A DNA stretch of 11,093 nucleotides, from NCBI GenBank assembly GCA_946405115.1, contig CAMJGB010000049.1:1-11093 (forward strand), given 5' to 3'. The translations under genes and the position numbers were made by a program. A model generated the notes under the pieces. That model was not told the DNA's origin. It ran no database searches and saw only the letters and a list, made by a program, of their open reading frames with translations. The DNA is from an uncultured Clostridia bacterium (GTDB taxonomy: Bacteria; Bacillota; Clostridia; Saccharofermentanales; Saccharofermentanaceae). This document shows positions 1-4,134 of this stretch, piece by piece (position 1 is the first letter of the stretch; each line of letters opens with the position of its first letter).

Positions 1-15
1 TTTTTCGCTGAGGGC

Positions 16-56
16 AAAAGAAAACGCCCTCAACAGAATTGCTTCTGTCAAGGACG
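16..56 (-). terminator. Intrinsic terminator of the T-box leader
   Basis: On the minus strand a 14-bp stem forms between 43-56 and 25-38, with every position paired (three G-U wobbles). It is capped by a GCAA tetraloop (39-42) and followed by TTTTCTTTT (16-24). Its 5' arm contains the CCUU that the T-box antiterminator uses, so the two structures exclude each other. This is the OFF state when tRNA is charged. Confidence 0.92.
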
Positions 57-262
57 AATAATTACATTATCCGCGGTGCCACCTTGATTTACGGGTTACC
101 GTACACTTAAGCAGGATACCATCATATCCCCGGCCTTTAACGGTGCCTGCCGTCACAGCATTTGACTGCGCCCTCAGCGGTCCATTTGATAATCCGTTTC
201 CTACCTGACTCTCAGCACCACAGGCTCTCTGTAAAGGCGTTTATTATCTTTATCTCCGCATC
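16..262 (-). promoter_or_regulatory. T-box riboswitch, predicted tRNA-Trp specific
   Basis: Read on the minus strand this is a full T-box leader that senses uncharged tRNA and controls a gene beyond position 1. Stem I is closed by GCGG (256-259) with CCGC (177-180) and by GATAAT (243-248) with ATTATC (188-193). Between them lies a specifier loop, AGATAAA on the 5' side and AAATGGA on the 3' side. The triplet one purine before the lower stem is UGG (182-184), the Trp codon. The conserved T-box element AAGGTGGCACCGCGG spans 71-85, and its UGGC bulge (78-81) would pair with a GCCA acceptor end, that is, a tRNA with discriminator G such as tRNA-Trp. AAGG (82-85) can pair with CCUU (50-53) to form the antiterminator, in competition with the terminator at 16-56. 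By inference the regulated gene is trpS or a tryptophan synthesis or uptake gene. T-box identity is very safe; Trp specificity is likely. Confidence 0.93.
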
Positions 263-283
263 AACGGTTTGCTTTATGGCGGT

Positions 284-313
284 AATTTACCACAGTAAAG
301 TGTGGTTTGTAAA
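284..313 (-). promoter_or_regulatory. Candidate promoter of the T-box leader
   Basis: On the minus strand TTTACA (308-313, 5 of 6 to the -35 consensus) is separated by 18 bp from TAAATT (284-289, 4 of 6 to the -10). Transcription would start near 277, about 15-20 nt before Stem I, which fits a T-box leader. The spacer contains the palindrome CCACA-N6-TGTGG (290-305), and GGTAATTTACC (281-291) overlaps the -10. The match is moderate, so the assignment is tentative. Confidence 0.4.
290..305. promoter_or_regulatory. Inverted repeat in promoter spacer, possible operator
   Basis: CCACA (290-294) and TGTGG (301-305) form a perfect 5-bp inverted repeat around GTAAAG, between the candidate -35 and -10 elements of the T-box promoter. 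A second palindrome, GGTAATTTACC (281-291), touches it. The position suits a repressor site. No known operator consensus is recognised. Confidence 0.3.
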
Positions 314-356
314 TAGGTTATTGGGCATCTTGGGGCTTTTGGGGGCCTATCCCGGC

Positions 357-418
357 AAAGTCACTACCCTAAGTAACTACCTAAAGTGGCATTTCGAGGG
401 CAAAAAGGTAGTGACTTT
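357..418. repeat. 60-bp dispersed palindromic repeat, copy A
   Basis: The core unit is 358-417. Its ends are an exact 11-bp inverted repeat, AAGTCACTACC (358-368) and GGTAGTGACTT (407-417). In this copy the pairing extends by one base to 357/418, and CCGG at 352-355 can pair with CCGG at 419-422 across one bulged C. A near-direct copy of the left arm, AAGTAACTACC, follows at 371-381. A second copy of identical length lies at 4053-4112 and matches at 51 of 60 positions, with the ends and the GGGCAAAAA-type segment best kept. Both copies sit in divergent intergenic regions. It could be a REP/MITE-like element or a shared binding site. Confidence 0.85.
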
Positions 419-438
419 CCGGCCAAGAGGTTTATTTT

Positions 439-475
439 TGTCGAAATTTGTCGAAAATTGTAGAAAATTGTCGGC
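439..475 (+). promoter_or_regulatory. Four phased Spo0A-like (0A) boxes
   Basis: Four heptamers start at 439, 449, 459 and 469, exactly one helical turn apart: TGTCGAA, TGTCGAA, TGTAGAA and TGTCGGC. The known 0A box for Spo0A is TGTCGAA, so they match at 7, 7, 6 and 5 of 7 positions. Spo0A dimers are known to bind tandem boxes spaced about 10 bp. The array ends 34 bp before the start of the nuclease-fold gene at 510, so Spo0A control of that gene is the natural inference. A poor -10-like GATATG (496-501) lies 22 bp after the TTGTCG at 468, a long spacing like that known from some Spo0A-activated promoters. Confidence 0.6.
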
Positions 476-509
476 AATATAGGGGTTCCAAAGCTGATAT
501 GCTTTGCTT

Positions 510-1283
510 ATGAATGAGAAGAAAGTTTTGCAATTGAAGATATCGTGTCTAATTCACAAGATCAGTAAACTGCCAAGAGGGTGGATTGGCACCTTTCGTG
601 GTATGGACTCAGTTGTCATCTACTATGACCCTAAGAATCCAAAAGTATCAAATAGAAGCAGACGCAGATATACACTCACAAGCAAATGGGGAACCGCTTA
701 CAAGGAAGGAATCACTAGAAGAAAAATCGCTGAGGCGAAGTTGGAAAAGCTCAATGCCGAGTGGGCGAGTAACTATAAAGGGGCGCCGGAGATTATCGAG
801 TTTCCGCTTAGGAGAACCAGATTCCTAGGGATTCTGCCTAAGCATTTCTTTGAGGCAAAGCCAAATCAGAATAAGTACGAGATCAAGAATCCTATCTATT
901 ACAAAGACCAGATTCTAAGATCAAAAAACGAATTGCTGGCCGTACAAACGGTCGAGTCGATGGGTTTTATGTGGAAGGCCGAGATTGAGTTTAGATTCGG
1001 GAAATATTTATTCTACCCAGATGTGGTCTTCTACGTAGATTACATCGATAAGGTTATTGCTCTGGAATTAGACGGAATGATGGAGAAGGATGAATACTAT
1101 GAACACGCCGAGGAAAGAAGGGCCAAATACATAAAGGCCGGATTTGTTGAGAACAAGGATGTGATCTTCTTCAGGATAAGTAACGAGAATGATTTCAATC
1201 TCGAAGATCTGAAAGCAATGATAAAATCCGCCATCGAAAGGAACGCGGCGGATATATTTGAAAGAGAAGATTTCTATGTTTGA
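510..1283 (+). CDS. DUF559/Vsr-like nuclease-fold protein
   Basis: A predicted 257-residue soluble protein. The C-terminal half (about 137-245) resembles the Vsr/DUF559 branch of the PD-(D/E)XK nuclease fold. It has a helix carrying Glu141 (SKNELLAV), a strand ending YPD (Asp171), then ALELDG (Glu186, Asp188), and a helix rich in Arg/Lys/Glu. Clostridia have a family with a similar layout, usually with WEHFG at the ELDG position. The N-terminal part (about 20-90) is basic and may bind nucleic acid (inference). ATG 510 is preferred to a TTG two codons upstream. No Shine-Dalgarno site lies at the usual distance, and the nearest purine run, AGGGG, is at 481-485. The gene ends directly against the stop of ohrR with no spacer. 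Two sampled 60-base lines are 35% GC, against 48 to 55% in sampled lines of feoAB and the helicase gene, hinting at transfer. The biological role is unknown. Confidence 0.82.
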   Translation: MNEKKVLQLKISCLIHKISKLPRGWIGTFRGMDSVVIYYDPKNPKVSNRSRRRYTLTSKWGTAYKEGITRRKIAEAKLEKLNAEWASNYKGAPEIIEFPLRRTRFLGILPKHFFEAKPNQNKYEIKNPIYYKDQILRSKNELLAVQTVESMGFMWKAEIEFRFGKYLFYPDVVFYVDYIDKVIALELDGMMEKDEYYEHAEERRAKYIKAGFVENKDVIFFRISNENDFNLEDLKAMIKSAIERNAADIFEREDFYV

Positions 1284-1727
1284 TTAAGACTGACCGCCCA
1301 AGAGTACGTAGAGGAGGCGGTAAAGTTCAGCGGCATCTTCGAGGGAGAGATTGACGCAGGCGCTCATCTTCTTCGGGACATCGAGGCACTGTTCTCTTAG
1401 GTCAAAACCCTTCTGGGTGAGCTTAACAATTACAACTCGCTCATCTTCAGAACTTCTCTCTCGGGTAAGATAGCCCTGCTGCTCAAGTTTCTTGAGCATG
1501 GGAGTAAGAGTCCCGTTATCAAGGAAAAGTCTTTTGCCCAAGTCGCCGACAGACATTCCGTCCTGCTCCCAAAGCGCCATGAACGTAATGTACTGCGTGT
1601 ATGTTAAGCCGATCTCAGAGAGGATCGGAGTGTAAAGACTCACGATCTCTCTTGATGCTGCATAAAGAGGAAAGCAAAGTTGATTGTCTAACTTAAGTGC
1701 TTCGTACTTATCCTTCTTCTTTGCCAT
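1284..1727 (-). CDS. ohrR: OhrR-type MarR family peroxide sensor/repressor
   Basis: A winged-helix MarR protein of 147 residues, the usual OhrR length. The segment LDNQLCFPLYAASRE closely resembles Bacillus OhrR. Cys18 corresponds to the peroxide-sensing cysteine, and Tyr22, Tyr32 and Tyr43 keep the +4, +14 and +25 spacing of the tyrosines around that cysteine in B. subtilis OhrR. The recognition region reads LDNGTLTPMLKKLEQQGYL, followed by the wing. Extra cysteines at 114 and 124 raise the possibility of a two-Cys mechanism as in Xanthomonas OhrR, where the pair is about 105 residues apart; here Cys18 and Cys124 are 106 apart. The start overlaps the end of the upstream peroxidase gene by 20 bp, with a G-rich ribosome site inside that gene (1737-1741), so the two are translationally coupled. 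It probably represses its own operon until oxidised by organic hydroperoxide. Confidence 0.9.
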   Translation of the reverse strand: MAKKKDKYEALKLDNQLCFPLYAASREIVSLYTPILSEIGLTYTQYITFMALWEQDGMSVGDLGKRLFLDNGTLTPMLKKLEQQGYLTRERSSEDERVVIVKLTQKGFDLREQCLDVPKKMSACVNLSLEDAAELYRLLYVLLGGQS

Positions 1728-2268
1728 TAACGAGATCCCCCACTGCCTTGTAAACTGCCTTCATGTCTTCGGAAGGCTCGAATCTTCTGACTACATTACC
1801 CTCACGGTCAACGAGGAACTTCGTGAAGTTCCACTTGATATCAGGATTGGTCTTGTAGTTCTTGTCGATTGTCTTAAGCATAGCACTCATTGCCAAAGTT
1901 TTGGGGCCTTTTCCGAATCCCTGGAAGCCCTGCTGAGTCTTAAGATAAGTGTAGAGGGGGAGTTCATTCTCACCGTTGACATCAGACTTCTTCATCTGGG
2001 GGAACTTGGTGTTGTACTTAAGGACGCAGAAATCATGAATCTCGTCGTCTGTTCCGGGGGTCTGTCCTGCGAACTGGTTGCAGGGAATATCGATAACCTC
2101 GAAGCCCTTGTCATGGAATTCCTCATACATCTTCTCGATGGGCTCGTAGTGCGGTGTGAAACCACAGCCTGTTGCCGTGTTAACGATGAGCATAACCTTG
2201 CCCTTGTATGCATCGAGCTTCAATTCTTCGCCGTTAGTCATGGGTACTGAGTAATCGTAAATAGTCAT
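1708..2268 (-). CDS. gpx: Glutathione-peroxidase family thiol peroxidase
   Basis: A 186-residue thioredoxin-fold peroxidase that reduces hydrogen or lipid peroxides. The catalytic site is complete: Cys35 in NTATGCGFTPHYE, Gln69 in CNQFAGQTPG, and Trp146-Asn147 in KWNFTKF. Cys81 (HDFC) lies where the resolving cysteine of yeast Gpx3 (Cys82) is found, so a thioredoxin-linked atypical two-Cys cycle is more likely than use of glutathione, which clostridia usually lack. There is no signal peptide, so it should be cytoplasmic. The ribosome site is AAGGAGA (2277-2283 on the complement), 8 nt before ATG. It is the first gene of a two-gene operon with ohrR, transcribed from the consensus promoter at 2302-2330. 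The pairing implies peroxide-induced expression. Confidence 0.93.
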   Translation of the reverse strand: MTIYDYSVPMTNGEELKLDAYKGKVMLIVNTATGCGFTPHYEPIEKMYEEFHDKGFEVIDIPCNQFAGQTPGTDDEIHDFCVLKYNTKFPQMKKSDVNGENELPLYTYLKTQQGFQGFGKGPKTLAMSAMLKTIDKNYKTNPDIKWNFTKFLVDREGNVVRRFEPSEDMKAVYKAVGDLVNGKEEG

Positions 2269-2290
2269 GGTGGTGGTCTCCTTGTAGTCT

Positions 2291-2315
2291 TATTTGATAC
2301 GATTATATTTGATGC
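2291..2315. repeat. Direct repeats in the divergent promoter, possible operator
   Basis: TATTTGATAC (2291-2300) and TATTTGATGC (2306-2315) match at 9 of 10 positions and are 15 bp apart. One covers the gpx start point and the other touches its -10 element. They could be regulator sites, but they do not have the inverted form of known OhrR operators. Confidence 0.35.
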
Positions 2316-2323
2316 AATATATT
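2294..2323 (+). promoter_or_regulatory. Divergent promoter of the ArsC/Spx-fold gene
   Basis: TTGATA (2294-2299, 5 of 6) and TATATT (2318-2323, 5 of 6) are spaced by 18 bp on the plus strand. They lie across the minus-strand gpx promoter, so the two promoters physically overlap and polymerase or repressor binding at one should affect the other. The transcript would start near 2330, giving a leader of about 44 nt. Confidence 0.5.
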
Positions 2324-2330
2324 CTGTCAA
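2302..2330 (-). promoter_or_regulatory. Consensus sigma-A promoter of gpx-ohrR
   Basis: On the minus strand a perfect -35 TTGACA (2325-2330) and a perfect -10 TATAAT (2302-2307) are separated by exactly 17 bp. The start should lie near 2295, about 27 nt before the gpx ATG. Such a strong promoter next to a regulator gene suggests it is held down by repression. Confidence 0.9.
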
Positions 2331-2373
2331 GCCAGGTATTTGTATTAAGATATTCCCATGGAGGATTGACACT

Positions 2374-2727
2374 ATGATCAAAGTCTACTGTTATGAGAGA
2401 TGTACAACATGCGTTAAAGCCATAAAGTGGCTCACTACACACAATATCGAGCACGAAGTAATCGATATAAAAAGTGCCCACCCTGACGAGCAGACACTTC
2501 GTGAATTACATAAGTTAAGCGGTCTTCCTCTTAAGCGTTTCTTCAACACCAGCGGTCAGAAGTACAGACAGCTTGATCTGTCCAACAAGCTTCCTTCCAT
2601 GAGCGAAGACGAGCAGTACAAGATCCTCGCCTCCGACGGCATGATTGTTAAACGTCCTCTGGTCGTAGGAGACGGCTTCGTCCTCACAGGCTTCAAGGAA
2701 GCCGAGTGGACTAAGAAACTTCTTTAA
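2374..2727 (+). CDS. ArsC/Spx-fold thioredoxin-like protein (arsenate reductase family)
   Basis: 117 residues, the full length of the ArsC/YffB/Spx group. The N-terminal motif YERCTTCVKAIKWL holds a CXXC pair (Cys10, Cys13), with one more cysteine at 6. SGLPLKRFFNTSG and the GMIVKRPLV stretch (Arg94-Pro95) are hallmarks of this family, where the Arg of KRP lines the anion site of true arsenate reductases. Arsenate reduction is not proven: clostridial members with CXXC are often uncharacterised and may instead be redox proteins or Spx-like. The ribosome site GGAGG (2360-2364) lies 9 nt before ATG. It is divergent from gpx-ohrR and shares its promoter region, which suggests a role in thiol stress. 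Its stop overlaps the stop of the convergent small gene by 3 bases. Confidence 0.88.
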   Translation: MIKVYCYERCTTCVKAIKWLTTHNIEHEVIDIKSAHPDEQTLRELHKLSGLPLKRFFNTSGQKYRQLDLSNKLPSMSEDEQYKILASDGMIVKRPLVVGDGFVLTGFKEAEWTKKLL

Positions 2728-2939
2728 TAGATAGTCTTTATCTCCTCTACCCCGCACATCTTCTTGAACTCCTCGATGTCGGAGTCAGTTTTGATGAGCA
2801 TTACGTCGCGGTAGCGGCCGCCGTTGATCTCCATGAAGCCGGCGGTCTTCTCGCCCGTGCAGATGCTGCTCTTTATGACGGGGACTTCGGTAGATTTATC
2901 GTAAGTCAGCTTGTTACTGTTCTTCTTAAAGCCAAACAT
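2724..2939 (-). CDS. Small conserved protein of unknown function
   Basis: 71 residues, last gene of a three-gene operon. The sequence starts MFGFKKN and has a central block SSICTGEKTAGFME (single Cys27 followed by GE and AGF), then a strand-like RDVMLI and an acidic EEFKKMCGV. Small proteins with this CxGE-xxAGF pattern are familiar from Clostridia, where they are annotated as hypothetical; I know no assigned function. No membrane segment or signal peptide is present. The start overlaps the end of the HAD gene by 14 bp and is preceded by AAGGTGAT, consistent with coupled translation. Its TAA overlaps the TAA of the convergent gene, so no separate terminator fits between them. Confidence 0.75.
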   Translation of the reverse strand: MFGFKKNSNKLTYDKSTEVPVIKSSICTGEKTAGFMEINGGRYRDVMLIKTDSDIEEFKKMCGVEEIKTIY

Positions 2940-3624
2940 CTGATATCACCTTCGTTAACTCATCGTCGGTCTTAACGACATAATCCGGAATTGCACCCGG
3001 CACCGGCAACCCCCTGCGGTTGATCCATATCGCATGCCAGCCGGCATTAAGCGCGCCTTCGATATCGTGCTTATAGGAATCGCCGATCATCCAGATATCT
3101 GACGGCTTAAGATTCAACCGTTCTTCCATCATGCGGAATATCCTGACATCAGGCTTCGACACGCCGACATCGCCTCCGACTATTACCTTCTCTCTCGGTA
3201 TCCAGTGCACTAACCCGAGAGTGTCGAACTTACGCCACTGGTGAGACGACTTACCTGCGGTCAGCACGCCGATAATAAGTTCGGAATTCGCGGTAAGCTT
3301 ATCAAAGACACCCTTCATATCAGCACTTAAACTTATATGACTCTGTGAATCATAGTAAGCCCGAGCCGCATTAAGGCCGTCGCCTTCACTAGCAGGAAGA
3401 CCTAACGCCTTAAATGTCTCATCATATCGCCAGCCGTTACACTCGAGGGTCGTTATCTTACCCGCCTCAAGATCCGGTGTATTGATATCACTCTTCTCAT
3501 AGAAGACACGAACAAATTCGTTCTTATCGCGGACCTTCACACCAAGAACATCTTCAGCCGCCTTGGTAAATAAGTCCTGGCGGTTGTAGAGTGTGTCATC
3601 TATATCAAATACGATTCCGGTCAT
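2926..3624 (-). CDS. HAD superfamily hydrolase
   Basis: 232 residues with all HAD motifs in order: motif I DIDDT (Asp7 nucleophile, Asp9 acid/base), motif II Thr122 in GVLTAG, motif III Lys157 in VSKPD, and motif IV GDSYKHD (Asp182, Asp187). The helical insertion between motifs I and II (about residues 15-90) marks a subfamily I enzyme, like phosphoglycolate phosphatase, haloacid dehalogenase or pyrimidine 5'-nucleotidase types. Asp9 argues for a phosphatase acting on a small cytoplasmic metabolite. The substrate cannot be named. It follows the split-barrel gene after 2 nt and overlaps the small gene downstream, so all three should be one transcript. Confidence 0.9.
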   Translation of the reverse strand: MTGIVFDIDDTLYNRQDLFTKAAEDVLGVKVRDKNEFVRVFYEKSDINTPDLEAGKITTLECNGWRYDETFKALGLPASEGDGLNAARAYYDSQSHISLSADMKGVFDKLTANSELIIGVLTAGKSSHQWRKFDTLGLVHWIPREKVIVGGDVGVSKPDVRIFRMMEERLNLKPSDIWMIGDSYKHDIEGALNAGWHAIWINRRGLPVPGAIPDYVVKTDDELTKVISDVWL

Positions 3625-3626
3625 TA

Positions 3627-4019
3627 TCAGAAGTTGATAACCTTCGGAGCTTCAGTGAATGAAGAGAATGTAGCAGTAGCGTTCTTGAAATAAAGAACTT
3701 CAGTATTATCGTCAGTTGCAGAATACATACCCTTAAGTGTCGGATAGTTATCGAGCATGTGCTCCTTAGCCTCTACCCTGTCGTCTCTTACAAGTTCGCC
3801 TGCGATTCTAAGCCACTTGCCGTCCTTGAATGCACAGATCTCAACCTTGGGATTAGCCTGGATCTGCTTGCTGACGGACTTAACCTTACCTGTCTGGATG
3901 TAAAGCTTATCCTCGAAGATATCAACCGTACCGAACGGTCTTACTCTCGGCTGATCGCCTTCAACAGTTGCAAGATAGTAAGTCTGGGCTTCTTTTAAGA
4001 ATTCATATACTTCGTTCAT
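3627..4019 (-). CDS. Pyridoxamine 5'-phosphate oxidase-like FMN split-barrel protein
   Basis: 130 residues of the short PNPOx-like, FMN-binding split-barrel type. The pattern FLKEAQTYYLATVEGDQPRVRPFGTVDIFEDKLYI is typical, followed by VSKQIQANPKVEICAF. These short proteins bind flavin or related cofactors and are often NimA-like reductases; true PdxH activity is unlikely at this length. The ribosome site is GGAGG (4028-4032 on the complement), 8 nt before ATG. It is first in the operon with the HAD and small genes, and divergent from feoAB across the second 60-bp repeat. Substrate unknown. Confidence 0.88.
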   Translation of the reverse strand: MNEVYEFLKEAQTYYLATVEGDQPRVRPFGTVDIFEDKLYIQTGKVKSVSKQIQANPKVEICAFKDGKWLRIAGELVRDDRVEAKEHMLDNYPTLKGMYSATDDNTEVLYFKNATATFSSFTEAPKVINF

Positions 4020-4041
4020 GGTAATTACCTCCGATTTATCT

Positions 4042-4047
4042 ATTTTA
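4042..4047 (-). promoter_or_regulatory. Possible -10 element for the split-barrel operon
   Basis: TAAAAT on the minus strand (5 of 6 to TATAAT) lies 22 nt before the ATG and 5 bp outside repeat copy B. No good -35 stands at 17 bp; the upstream sequence is the repeat itself, so any -35 or activator contact must lie within the repeat. Confidence 0.35.
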
Positions 4048-4052
4048 CACTC

Positions 4053-4112
4053 AAGTCACTACCCAAAGTAACTACCCATTTGGCCATTTCAGGGGCAAAA
4101 AGGTAGTGACTT
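4053..4112. repeat. 60-bp dispersed palindromic repeat, copy B
   Basis: Same length and plan as copy A at 358-417: AAGTCACTACC (4053-4063) and GGTAGTGACTT (4102-4112) as perfect ends, AAGTAACTACC as an inner direct copy (4066-4076), then the GGGGCAAAAA segment. Differences from copy A are concentrated in the middle (units 25-40). It fills most of the 115-bp gap between two divergent operons and touches the candidate promoters of both. Confidence 0.85.
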
Positions 4113-4115
4113 CCG

Positions 4116-4124
4116 TGATATAAT
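4116..4124 (+). promoter_or_regulatory. Extended -10 promoter of feoAB
   Basis: TGATATAAT is a perfect extended -10 element (TG, one base, TATAAT at 4119-4124). At the usual 17-bp distance the sequence is CAAAAA, inside repeat copy B, so no -35 consensus is present and recognition would rest on the extended -10 or on an activator bound to the repeat. The expected start is near 4131, only about 4 nt before the ATG. Confidence 0.65.
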
Positions 4125-4134
4125 CCAAATCGTT

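Noticed and set aside
323..345. G-rich tracts as a possible G-quadruplex
   Set aside because: Only three runs of three or more G are present; a fourth is missing.
162..482. 106-codon open frame on the plus strand
   Set aside because: It lies antisense to the T-box leader and runs across its promoter, the 60-bp repeat and the 0A-like array. It has no ribosome site and resembles no protein.
499..513. Mini frame ATG CTT TGC TTA TGA overlapping ATG 510, as a possible coupled leader peptide
   Set aside because: Four codons preceded by AGGGG at 481-485 are suggestive of coupling, but such short frames are common by chance and nothing else supports translation.
1684..2250. 188-codon plus-strand open frame opposite gpx
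   Set aside because: It is antisense to a clear peroxidase gene with full catalytic residues. It results from codon bias and has no ribosome site or family resemblance.
2291..2330. Classical OhrR inverted-repeat operator (ACAATT-type)
   Set aside because: Not found; only direct repeats of TATTTGAT are visible, so the site for OhrR stays unassigned.
3222..3228. Single TGTCGAA (0A box) match
   Set aside because: It is isolated and inside the HAD coding region, so chance is the better explanation.
4020..4134. Fur box before feoAB
   Set aside because: No GATAATGATAATCATTATC-like sequence is present; the gap is mostly the 60-bp repeat.
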